A stretch of 64,000 bases of DNA, from contig JAJQDT010000031.1 in the NCBI GenBank assembly GCA_021202075.1, positions 1-64,000 on the forward strand. Reading direction: 5' to 3'. Positions 16,709 through 24,148 of the stretch are shown in pieces. The position numbers and the translations under genes were made by a program. This stretch comes from Lachnospiraceae bacterium (GTDB taxonomy: Bacteria > Bacillota > Clostridia > Lachnospirales > Lachnospiraceae). The notes below the pieces were generated by a model. It ran no database searches and had not been told where the DNA came from. It saw nothing but the letters and a program-made list of their open reading frames with translations. Numbering within the stretch: the first letter of the stretch is position 1; every line of letters starts with the position of its first letter.

Positions 16709-17935
16709 ATGGCAATGGATAAGAGGAATAAGACAGAAAATAATCAGACACAGCTTGAAGCATCTTTCGGAATGGCTCTTGTAGATGCGTTACCGGTCAT
16801 ATGTTTCAGCATCTCGATAGCTCTGATTGCGTCTATGTACCATTCAACGGTATTTTTGATTGGTGCGTTGCTGTGTATCATAGCCGGTCTTGGAAAAGTA
16901 TTGTGGAAATTAATTCTGGCTGCAGCCCATAAGGATATACAATTGTTATACAAGCAATTTCATTATCTGATGCCGGGCAGTTTTGTATTGATTCTTCTTT
17001 CCCTGATTATCAGCCGCCCGCCTTTATCTGTGCTGTGTAAAAACATATCCTCATTTCCGTGCAATATCCTGTTTCTGTTAGCTATTGTCGGATTTGCTGC
17101 GATGGGAATTCTTGGTGCAACAGCGGAGAGCCATGCCATGAAAAATTGTGCTTCGCACAATGGCATGGCCTACGTCCTCGATTCGCACAGCGAATCGGGA
17201 CAGGAGATGGATTCCGCCAGTAAACGTGCAAACTGGATTGAGCAGTTGGTAAATCTGGCGGCGCAGCTTTGTATTTTGCTAGGTGTGCTGATGATCTGGT
17301 ATGCGAGCGATTACTACAGGGCTGATGCGGAAGTTGCAGACTATCTGAAAAGTAACGGCAGTGTAGAGATTATTGAGACTGATGGCGGACTCTATTTTGA
17401 TGGCAGCGGAGAGGACAGCGCGATTATATTTTATCCGGGAGCAAAGGTCGAGTATACAGCTTACGCCCCACTGATGATGGAACTGGCAGAGAATGGTGTG
17501 GACTGCTTTTTACTTGAAATGCCTTACAACATGGCTATTTTCGGAATCAACAGAGCCGATGTTGTGATGGAAGAGTATGATTATGAGCATTGGTATATTT
17601 CTGGTCATTCTCTGGGAGGCGCAATGGCTGCGTCCTATGCGGCAGGAAATACAGAAGAACTGGATGGTGTAATCCTGCTGGCTGCTTACGCAACAAAAGA
17701 CCTGGGGGATATTGCAGTGCTTTCCATCTATGGCAGCAACGATGGTGTTCTGAGCATGGAAAAAGTTGAGACAGGCAGAGCGTATTCAACAAATTACGCG
17801 GAAGTATGCATAGAAGGCGGTTGTCATGCATGGTTCGGCTATTATGGAGAACAGAATGGGGATGGAACCGCTTCAATTTCCAGAGAGGATCAGTGGCAGC
17901 AGACCGTGGATGCGGTGTTGGAAGTGGTTGGATGA
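16709..17935 (+). CDS. Membrane-anchored alpha/beta hydrolase
   Basis: This protein of about 408 residues has an N-terminal half with four to five transmembrane segments (about 20-190). The C-terminal half is an alpha/beta hydrolase: nucleophile Ser in YISGHSLGGAMAASYA, acid Asp in SIYGSNDGVLS, and the catalytic His in GGCHAWFGYYG. The domain resembles Abhydrolase_5/dienelactone-hydrolase-like families. The ATG at 16709 follows AAAAGAGGA, and an ATG at 16700 is too close to it. A palindromic element (17125-17204) is read through in frame between two membrane segments as about 26 extra residues (ESHAMKNCASHNGMAYVLDS and onward). Confidence 0.75.
   Translation: MAMDKRNKTENNQTQLEASFGMALVDALPVICFSISIALIASMYHSTVFLIGALLCIIAGLGKVLWKLILAAAHKDIQLLYKQFHYLMPGSFVLILLSLIISRPPLSVLCKNISSFPCNILFLLAIVGFAAMGILGATAESHAMKNCASHNGMAYVLDSHSESGQEMDSASKRANWIEQLVNLAAQLCILLGVLMIWYASDYYRADAEVADYLKSNGSVEIIETDGGLYFDGSGEDSAIIFYPGAKVEYTAYAPLMMELAENGVDCFLLEMPYNMAIFGINRADVVMEEYDYEHWYISGHSLGGAMAASYAAGNTEELDGVILLAAYATKDLGDIAVLSIYGSNDGVLSMEKVETGRAYSTNYAEVCIEGGCHAWFGYYGEQNGDGTASISREDQWQQTVDAVLEVVG
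17125..17207 (+). repeat. Double-hairpin element inside the hydrolase gene, read in frame
   Basis: GGAGAGCCATGCCAT begins the element. GCCATGCCAT pairs perfectly with ATGGCATGGC around ATTGTGC-TTC-GCACAAT, with the usual bulge after CCAT. CTAC then leads to the second hairpin GTCCTCGATTCGC/GCGAATCGGGAC. GGAGA at 17125 recurs at 17203, giving a net insertion of 78 bases (26 codons) if that is the target duplication. The host frame stays open. Confidence 0.8.
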
Positions 17936-17969
17936 GTATAGCATGATTTTTTGATGGAGGATAGACAGT

Positions 17970-18305
17970 ATGGATGAAAAGCGCTTGGGACGGGTTCGTT
18001 CCTTTATAGAGGAGCGGGGCTGGAATTATAATTATTCCGAAGAGGATGGATGCGGAAGTATTGATTTTGAATATCGCGGGCTTGCTTATCATATATATTG
18101 TCCATGATTTGCGAAGCAAATCATGGACGTAGGCCGAGCCATTGCGCGTAAGCGCAATTTGGAATGGCGAGGCTCTCCTTGTATCTGGGAATTTGATGAT
18201 GGAGAACGCGGAGTGGAGACCAACCTGCGGCATGGAGGACGGAACGAGGATCTATTCGGAGATTACGAGGCTGAGATACTCGCGATTATGCGGGACTGGC
18301 GTTAA
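17970..18305 (+). pseudogene. Small hypothetical gene interrupted by a palindromic element
   Basis: The ATG at 17970 follows GGAGG. The first part encodes 45 residues (MDEKRLGRVRSFIEERGWNY and onward) and ends at an in-frame TGA (18105-18107) supplied by the inserted element. The second part, in the same frame, gives WEFDDGERGVETNLRHGGRN and ends MRDWR. Removing 81 bases between the TTGT repeats gives YHIYCIWEFDDGE, a continuous acidic protein of about 84 residues. I do not recognise the family. Confidence 0.6.
18098..18182 (-). repeat. Double-hairpin element, reverse orientation, introducing a stop codon
   Basis: Read on the minus strand it is GGAGAGCCTCGCCATTCCAA, ATTGCGC/GCGCAAT, then CTACGTCCATGATTTGC and the matching GCAAATCATGGAC. 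It is flanked on the plus strand by TTGT at 18098-18101 and 18179-18182. The 81-base net insertion keeps the frame but brings a TGA. Confidence 0.8.
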
Positions 18306-18330
18306 GGCAAAAAAATTTTGACAAAACATA

Positions 18331-18359
18331 TTGACAAAAAAATAACAAAAGATTATAAT
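18331..18359 (+). promoter_or_regulatory. Consensus sigma-A promoter
   Basis: TTGACA (18331-18336), a 17-base spacer and TATAAT (18354-18359) match the consensus fully. Another TTGACA lies at 18318. It drives the leader described next. Confidence 0.85.
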
Positions 18360-18365
18360 TTGAAT

Positions 18366-18487
18366 CATCAAAAGGGAGTAGTTGGCCGACAGGCTTTCGC
18401 ACCGACTATCATGCAGAACCTTCTGCATGGGATGAATTAAAAACAAGACTTTTGCGACAACGTATATTGTGGCAGAAGTCTTTTTTT
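18366..18487 (+). ncRNA. Structured leader, possible yybP-ykoY (Mn2+) riboswitch, with terminator
   Basis: The predicted transcript starts near AAAAGGGAGTAGTTGGCCGA. AGTTGG pairs with CCGACT, CATGCAGAA pairs with TTCTGCATG, and a terminator follows: AAGACTTTTGC with GCAGAAGTCTT and seven Ts (18445-18487). The GGGAGTAG opening and the later GACTTTTGC terminator resemble yybP-ykoY manganese riboswitches of clostridia as I remember them. The match was not checked against a covariance model. No metal exporter follows. Only remnants do, so the leader seems orphaned. A stand-alone small RNA is the alternative. Confidence 0.5.
18445..18487 (+). terminator. Intrinsic terminator of the leader RNA
   Basis: AAGACTTTTGC and GCAGAAGTCTT form the stem and seven Ts follow. 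Confidence 0.75.
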
Positions 18488-18501
18488 ATTATCAAGACGG
18501 C

Positions 18502-18628
18502 TGCCACCATCCAAAGAAAGCTGCGGCCAACGCAAAGCGTTTTCAAAATGGCCGCAGCAAGCTGCCCTCGCCGGGTGGCATCCTCGCCCTTCGGGCGGGA
18601 TATCCGCCGAATGAAATGAGGGGTGGCA
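18502..18628 (+). repeat. Composite nested palindrome 1
   Basis: Outer arms TGCCACC (18502-18508) and GGTGGCA (18622-18628) enclose GCTGCGGCCA/TGGCCGCAGC (18520-18558) and a GCCGGGTGGCATCC...GGGATATCC hairpin with CTTCGG-type loop. A similar GCCGGGxGGCATCCCG hairpin is nested in the element at 19.8 kb. Confidence 0.6.
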
Positions 18629-18639
18629 TTTCCTCTGTT

Positions 18640-18903
18640 TCTCCATTTGAGCAGGGCTTTTTCAACGTACAGCCCAGGTATCACATTTCAAACGAACGTA
18701 TTAAGAAGTATTATCCGGTGGATCTGCAGAAACTGTGCCAGATAGCAGATACACAGATGGAGAGTGTCATTACAGAGCTGATTGTCGGGCCGGAGTCCAC
18801 GCAGTCAGTACCCATTCTGCAGGATTATCTGAGAGATATGGGTTATGAAAAACTGGCTGAAAAAGTGACTCATTCGGCTTGCCCGTTGCGGCAGAAATTA
18901 TAG
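18640..18903 (+). pseudogene. C-terminal remnant of a DUF2971-like protein
   Basis: Residues ITELIVGPESTQSVPILQDY followed by LRDMGYEKLAEKVTHS resemble the end of DUF2971 proteins, where a conserved IxGP motif precedes an amphipathic helix. The N-terminal two thirds are replaced by the palindromic composite upstream. An open frame runs through the composite but has no family resemblance there. Confidence 0.4.
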
Positions 18904-18950
18904 AATTTGATTAAAGAACCAATATTGAACGAGTATTATGATTTGAGGGA

Positions 18951-19049
18951 GTGCCTGGCAGCGTGTGGGTGCTGCCAGAGCGTCTGCGAAACGCGAAGCG
19001 TTTTTTGCATCGCAGACGCGATTTGCCGCTGATCGAAAGGAAGTGGCAT
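18951..19049 (+). repeat. Composite nested palindrome 2
   Basis: CTGGCAGC/GCTGCCAG (18955-18978) and GCGTCTGCG/CGCAGACGC (18980-19019, with ACGC/GCGT inside) lie between TGCC and GGCA arms. The end AGTGGCATTTCC recalls the GGTGGCATTTCC end of composite 1. No gene is visible from 18904 to 19282. Confidence 0.55.
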
Positions 19050-19282
19050 TTCCATATGTGAGTTATGAAATGACGTTGGAATAAATCTAACATCTACATA
19101 ATGTTTAACACCGATTTTTGACGAAAGTATGTCAGAATTATAAAATTTCAAAAAGGTGGCTTCTTTATTGAAGCTGCCTGTTTTTTATGATAAGATGGTT
19201 TCGATTTTTATGGCGTGGATTGAGAGACAGATGAAAGCGAACGAAGGGAGTCAGAATCAGATATGATACAGGAGGGATGATT

Positions 19283-20040
19283 TTGAAAATTACATGGAAG
19301 GGCATTCGTGCTTCAAATTGGAGAAGGATGGTTACACGATCATAACTGACCCTTATGCAGATGGAAGTGTTCCTGGATACGCTCCGATATGCGAGAAAGC
19401 AGACATGGTTCTCTGCAGTCATGAACATGCAGACCACAATTTTCGTGATGGGGTAGAGTTGATCGAAAGGCAGGGGCTTCCGTTTCATGTGGAAGTAATT
19501 GAAACTTATCATGATGAGGTGTGTGGGAAAAAGCGCGGCCCGAATAAGATATTCATTATTGATGATGGAGAAAACCGTGTTGCTCATTTTGGAGATTTAG
19601 GGTGTGAGCTTACGCCAGAGCAGATGGAAAAACTGCAGAATCTGGATGTGGCTATGCTTCCTGTCGGAGGTTATTTTACGATAGATGCGAGACAGGCGGC
19701 AGACATTGTCCTTTCATTAAAGCCTGGAATTGTGATACCGATGCATTACAGGAGTGTGAAGTACAGTTTTGGATATGATGTGATAGGAACAGTTGACGAG
19801 TTTACGGAAGCTATGGAGAGCCGCGCCCTCGCCGGGAGGCATCCCGCACTTCGTACGGGATATTCCATGCAGAATCGCCTGACGGCGATGGCGCGGCCTG
19901 CGTCCATGATTCGCTCTGCGAATCACGGACATATTATGGATAACGTTAAGACATTATCCGGAAGTGAGCTCGAAATCGGATCTACGAATGCTTCAGGACC
20001 ACAGGTAACCGTACTACAGCCCAGAAATATAGCAATATAA
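19283..20040 (+). CDS. Metallo-beta-lactamase-fold hydrolase (UPF0173/UlaG-like), with in-frame element and N-terminal frameshift
   Basis: The zinc motif HEHADH, DDGENRVAHFGDLG and VIPMHYRS mark an MBL-fold hydrolase of the UlaG/UPF0173 type. The natural start seems to be TTG 19283 (GGAGGG site), reading KITW, but one base is missing near 19293, so the GHSCFKLEKDGY frame now opens at ATG 19294. After DEFTEAM a 123-base insertion (41 codons, flanked by TATGG at 19812 and 19935) adds an Arg/Ala-rich stretch and then the protein resumes DNVKTLSGSELEI. Removing it restores TEAMDNVKT exactly. Activity is uncertain. Confidence 0.75.
19812..19939 (+). repeat. Double-hairpin element with a nested second palindrome, in frame
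   Basis: It starts AGAGCCGCGCC and continues, after a nested GCCGGGAGGCATCCCG...CGGGATATT hairpin, with CCATGCAGAATCGCC/GGCGATGG, GGCGCGGCCTGC and the second hairpin GTCCATGATTCGC/GCGAATCACGGAC. TATGG lies on both sides (19812-19816, 19935-19939). The net insertion is 123 bases. Confidence 0.8.
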
Positions 20041-20066
20041 AGCAGAACCTAAGCCGGAGGTATGGA

Positions 20067-21026
20067 ATGGAAATTGCGGAGATGCTGGATGAAATCAAGA
20101 AAAAAGCGCAGGAAGATGCCGATCTGAAGGAAGAACTGCTTCGCACAAGAGAGCAGAAAAACCCTCTTTCCGCTTTTTGTTCGAAGTGCCGGGAATTGGG
20201 TTATTCAATATATGAAATGGACGTAATTGCAGCGGGAGAAGAATCCTATGCGGCAATGAAGCGCAGCACACGGGAGAGCCACGCATTCCGAATCGCGCTT
20301 GCGCGTGATGGCGTGGCTCACTCGTGGGATATCGAATCAGGAGGTCTGTATCAGAAGGTGACTCATGGGAAGTATATGTGGGATCCAGACGAGGAAGAAT
20401 TTCCATTGTTTCTGCGGAGTATTTATCATGCTGCACGTGATTTACTGGATGCAGCCGAAGCGGAATGTAATGTTACCGGAAATACAGATGCACTTCGCAT
20501 CTCCAGCCAGGAACGCCTGTTTCACTGCCTGGCAATGCAGTTTGTGGAACCGGCAGATTGCCTGCCCAAAATAGCCGAACCGGATATGGTTGATAAAGAG
20601 AACCGCAAAATTTATCGTTTTCGTGCCTATGTCGGAGAAAAGCAAAATCTGGATATCATGAGAAGAATTGCTTCTCTGCGTGCCGCTGAAAGTGTCTACC
20701 CGGCGGCACTCCGAAATGGAAGATTGATGATTGCTGATAAAAACGGGGGCAGCCTCGGACATCTTTCCTTCGCTGAGGATGAACTGTATTATTGTCTGTT
20801 TCCATTTATGAGTGCGCATATGGCTCAAGTCCAGCTGACCGTAAAGAAGGTTCAGAGGAATAAGGGGAATTATCTGCGCCATGCAAAAGCAGAGATAGAG
20901 TTTTTGATACGCTTGAATCAGGAAGCGGACAACTATCGGAATCCGGACATGAACGAACGAATAGAGAGAATCTTATCTGATTATCGGAATCAGCTTCGTG
21001 GAGCCGTGTATGCTGGAATCCTATAG
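20067..21026 (+). CDS. Nif11-like N-terminal domain protein of unknown function, carrying an element
   Basis: This 319-residue soluble protein has an N-terminal 65 residues (LDEIKKKAQEDADLKEELLR and on to LGYSIYEMDVIAAGEE) that resemble the Nif11 leader-type domain found in clostridial RiPP-associated proteins. The stretch RESHAFRIALARDGVAHS is encoded by half of a double-hairpin element (20271-20320). The following 230 residues are charged, mostly helical and unfamiliar. The start follows GGAGG-like GCCGGAGG. The element may have fused two formerly separate reading frames. No maturation enzyme for a RiPP is nearby, so a precursor role is not supported. Confidence 0.5.
   Translation: MEIAEMLDEIKKKAQEDADLKEELLRTREQKNPLSAFCSKCRELGYSIYEMDVIAAGEESYAAMKRSTRESHAFRIALARDGVAHSWDIESGGLYQKVTHGKYMWDPDEEEFPLFLRSIYHAARDLLDAAEAECNVTGNTDALRISSQERLFHCLAMQFVEPADCLPKIAEPDMVDKENRKIYRFRAYVGEKQNLDIMRRIASLRAAESVYPAALRNGRLMIADKNGGSLGHLSFAEDELYYCLFPFMSAHMAQVQLTVKKVQRNKGNYLRHAKAEIEFLIRLNQEADNYRNPDMNERIERILSDYRNQLRGAVYAGIL
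20271..20320 (+). repeat. Half double-hairpin element, in frame
   Basis: Only the first hairpin is present: GGGAGAGCCACGC, bulge, ATCGCGC-TT-GCGCGTGAT, GCGTGGCT. The GTCC hairpin is missing. The host frame remains open. Confidence 0.7.
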
Positions 21027-21028
21027 CA

Positions 21029-21139
21029 GACCCTGGGTGTGATGTTTCCCAAAAGGTGCTGGATAAGTATTTTGACGGAGAGAAAGACCCGAAGACAATT
21101 GTTATCCTGGAGCGGCAAAATCCATCAGTCAGGGAATGA
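21029..21139 (+). pseudogene. Short C-terminal gene remnant
   Basis: An open stretch encodes 36 residues (DVSQKVLDKYFDGEKDPKTI, then VILERQNPSVRE) with protein-like composition but no start. It may be the tail of a gene lost by deletion. The family is not recognised. Confidence 0.25.
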
Positions 21140-21163
21140 AGGAAAGGAAAAAGAGCAAGTGAA

Positions 21164-22063
21164 ATGACAATGAAGTATGACCTGCGCCCGGAATTTCAAA
21201 AATACAGTTGGATTTATTTGCCGACACAGTCCTGGATGCTAAAGGCAGCCAATGCACTGATGCCTGTAATACAGCATGGAAGAAGACTGGATGCCTGTCT
21301 GCAATCCAGAAAAATTAAAATCGGAGAATGCAGCGCAGACCTGATTTGGCCAAAATCCGGCAGAAAAGATGCGCTGCTGATTTATTATCACGGCGGAGCA
21401 TTTCTGATGAAAGCAGCTGCTTATCATAAGAATCTGGCACAGACGTATGCCCTGAGGACAAATTGTACGGTGCTGTTCGTTGATTACCGCCTGGCTCCGG
21501 ATTATAAATTTCCTGTTCCGGTAAAAGACTGCTTTCGGGCTTATTCATGGGCACTGAAAAATTTATCATTTGACAGACTGGCAATCGGCGGCGACAGTGC
21601 GGGGGCCGACCTGGCGATGTCGGTCATGCTTCTGGCAAAGAAAAACCAGATGCGGATGCCGGACGGTCAGATGCTGATTTATCCGGGGTGTGCTGGTGAT
21701 CCGGCAACAGAGTCTATGCGCAGGTATACGGACACGCCTTTATGGAATTCAATATTGAATCGAAAGGCTCTGGCACTTTATGGAGCCGAAAAGGATTATC
21801 AGAATCCTCTGTTCAGGCCGATTTTGACTGACTGCTTTTCTGGATTTCCAAAAGCGTATATAGAAACTGCAGAATTTGACTGTCTTCATGATGCGGGAGC
21901 TCAGATTGCTGAACGTTACAGTAAGGATGGGATACCGGTTATCCGGAACGATACAAAACGAACCATGCATGGATATGACATTGCAGAGAAATCATCATAT
22001 GTGCAGAAACAGGTGGATAAAAGAATTCGCTTTCTCAATGAGATTTTCAAAGAAGCTGATTAA
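21164..22063 (+). CDS. HSL-family alpha/beta hydrolase (esterase/lipase)
   Basis: This 299-residue cytoplasmic esterase of the hormone-sensitive-lipase family has the oxyanion motif YYHGGAFLMK, nucleophile Ser in IGGDSAGADLAMS, acid Asp in ETAEFDCLHDAG and His in TMHGYD, all at normal spacing. The length is typical for the family. An ATG six bases downstream (21170) is an alternative start. No signal peptide is visible. It is intact, unlike its neighbours on both sides, and its substrate is likely a small acyl ester. Confidence 0.88.
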   Translation: MTMKYDLRPEFQKYSWIYLPTQSWMLKAANALMPVIQHGRRLDACLQSRKIKIGECSADLIWPKSGRKDALLIYYHGGAFLMKAAAYHKNLAQTYALRTNCTVLFVDYRLAPDYKFPVPVKDCFRAYSWALKNLSFDRLAIGGDSAGADLAMSVMLLAKKNQMRMPDGQMLIYPGCAGDPATESMRRYTDTPLWNSILNRKALALYGAEKDYQNPLFRPILTDCFSGFPKAYIETAEFDCLHDAGAQIAERYSKDGIPVIRNDTKRTMHGYDIAEKSSYVQKQVDKRIRFLNEIFKEAD

Positions 22064-22118
22064 TTTTGCAAAAGCGGAGATTGTCCTTTGAAACAATTGT
22101 ATGTCTCCTGTTTAATAC

Positions 22119-22990
22119 ATGATTGACGGCTGTGCACAGGCAGTCATCCGTTGTGTCCTGTCTGAGGATATCCGTTATGAGACTGACCCGGCAACAGGAA
22201 ACACAGTCAACAACAAATTTACCGGAGAGGATGCTGTCGATGGGGTAAGCCTGAATGGCAGTGATTCCGGACAGGAGATTGTCTGGCTGACGAGGGCGGA
22301 TTTTGAAGGCACCTTTCCGGCGGAGAATATTGACAGCCGCGCCATGCCGGAAAACATAGCTGAACTGAATATCTATACAGAAGGAATGGCAGAAAGCTGG
22401 ATTGACCCGGATGATGATCCAATCACCACTGGCCCGGCAGATGGGACGAGCTATTGCTACAGAAGCTTTGCAAAACGGTATCAGCGGCTGGTATGTGCCC
22501 ACGGCAAACCTGCACCGCAGCCCGCTTGGCGGGCGGAATTATGAATATTTTCCGAAGACAGTCTGCTCACCGGCGAATTCTGCGGCAACGTCATTGCCGG
22601 TTCGCTGGAGGTGGGGGGGGCTACTGCTACACTAAACACTTTGTTTGCAACGAACAGGAGTCCGGCGTTTACCGGGACGGCGTTTATACCTGGATGACGG
22701 AACAGACCCTGCGGGAACTCTATCGGGAAGCGTTTCGCATTGCCGTCGAAGAGTATGGCGCGACCGGAATCATGACGTCTTATAATCGGCTGGGTACCGT
22801 CTGGAGCGGCGGCAATGGAGCACTGCTGACCGGGATTCTGCGTGAAGAGTGGAACTTCCAGGGAGCAGTCATCACCGACTACAGCGACCATCACACCTAC
22901 ATGAACGGAGATCAGGCTATCCACGCGGGCGGAGACCTCTGGATGGACGGATATGGCGGCAGCCTTTCTTTTGCCAGGGCTTCTTACCGC
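22119..22990 (+). pseudogene. Glycoside hydrolase family 3 beta-glucosidase remnant
   Basis: Three reading frames together encode parts of a GH3 enzyme: GSDSGQEIVWLTRADFEGTF, GWYVPTANLHRSPLGGRNYE, KHFVCNEQESGVYRDGVYTW and GAVITDYSDHHTYMNGDQAI, which holds the catalytic Asp region, ending at AGGDLWMDGYGG. Frames change near 22450 and at a run of eight Gs (22613-22620). The start and the rest of the enzyme are missing, so it is inactive. Confidence 0.75.
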
Positions 22991-23039
22991 AGTGTTTATG
23001 GAGAGGCGGAAAGCGGCTGGGAGCGGAACGGAGAAAAAA

Positions 23040-23240
23040 AGTGTTTACAGGGAAGTGTGCTGGTGAATTTGGTGCGTGGCGTGGATGCACCGGTCAATGT
23101 GTGTCCGTCAATTCATGTGTCTTCATCCGTCTCTATTACGCTGGTGACGGTAAAACCAAAGCTGTTTCAGGGACACAAAGGGCGTAGGGCTGCAATCATA
23201 TTGCTGATGATTTTGATCAGTATTTCAACATTGTTTGACG
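23040..23240 (+). pseudogene. Internal PAP2-family phosphatase fragment fused behind the GH3 remnant
   Basis: In the frame that continues from the GH3 remnant, VLVNLVRGVDAPVNVCPSIH then VSSSVSITL carries the PSxHxxxS motif of PAP2 phosphatases, followed by IILLMILISISTLF. After that the sequence diverges to DERTGNPCSTYHTFS, and the normal third motif is absent. That motif follows ISISTLF in the fragment at 14138-14242. This supports a chimeric origin of the 22454-23440 frame. Confidence 0.5.
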
Positions 23241-23432
23241 AAAGAACAGGCAATCCGTGCAGCACTTACCACACGTTCTCACTGGTTACGACAGGGCGCA
23301 GAAACAACGCTTGGACAGTGGAAGCGATCTGGCAGTATTGCGGAGACTGTTTTCTCGGAGAGAACAAGATGAGGGGAGAAAAGATTCCGGATGTGGAGCT
23401 GTGCGACTGTGTTGTGAAGATGGAGGGCAGCA

Positions 23433-23711
23433 ATGATTAAGGTATGAAGGAAGAAAAGCCTTGGCGCGTACTTTCCGAGCTACAGAGAGCGGTTCTACGC
23501 GCCGGAAGTCGAGAAGATCCCACTGGTCGGGGAGACATTCGAGGGCAAGGAAGTTACGATGTGTGAGAGATGCTCACCAGAAGCGGAGCCGGGATTCGAT
23601 ATTTACCAGATCGCGCTCACGGCAAAGAAGGACATGAAGCGGGGGAAAGAGGGTGATTACTCCGTAGAGGAAGTTTTCTACATTGCGATAAAAAAGGATT
23701 CTGAATCCTGA
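23433..23711 (+). pseudogene. Small hypothetical gene with an in-frame TGA at codon 5
   Basis: ATG 23433 follows GGAGGG at normal spacing and reads MIKV, then TGA (23445-23447), then RKKSLGAYFPSYRERFYAPE and about 65 further residues (MCERCSPEAEPGFDIYQIAL and on) to the stop at 23709-23711. The body looks like a real small protein with a CxxC pair. The TGA makes it a nonsense mutant unless translation starts elsewhere or TGA is read through. The family is not recognised. From 23712 to 24148 no gene is visible. Confidence 0.45.
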
Positions 23712-23948
23712 TAAAACGAAAAAGGGGCTTGAAACGGAATGCGGAAACCTGATATTTTATATATATGAAGGTTTTCCGTACCGTTTCCAGGGAGAAAAGG
23801 ACACGGAAAACCGCAAAGTAAAGAAAAGTAAAGAGAAAGAAATACAAAAGAAAGAGCGAATCCGAGCCGTGCCGGTTTTCTATCTCACTTATCTGTAAGA
23901 GTGCAGCAAAAAAAATGAAATCTTCTCACACACAGATTACGTGCCGAA

Positions 23949-24028
23949 AAAGGGAGGGCCGGGATCATTCCTGACCCCGGCGAGTATGAAAAAGAAAGAT
24001 TAAAAAGCACTTGCTGTCTGCTTCTGAG
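23949..24028 (+). repeat. Direct repeat copy B (partner at 13196)
   Basis: This is nearly identical to 13196-13282. It differs by a few bases, one of which breaks the small frame (MKKKD then a stop). Similar sequence (GTGAAGAAAAAATGGCT) follows in both copies. Confidence 0.85.
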
Positions 24029-24148
24029 ATATAAGATACTATTCCTCTGTGAAGAAAAAATGGCTGAATTGTGGGAAAACAGTTAATAAATTGCGGTTCC
24101 ATTGTGAAAGGCGAAGTAGGGGAATCTCCTGAAATAGCATAAATATTC

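Noticed and set aside
22336-22360. GACAGCCGCGCCATGCC as another double-hairpin element
   Set aside because: No complementary arm follows and the sequence codes for a GH3 segment in frame.
22454-23440. A single 328-codon gene
   Set aside because: The frame joins an out-of-frame GH3 piece, a GH3 barrel part, a PAP2 motif and an unknown tail. It is a chance fusion of remnants.
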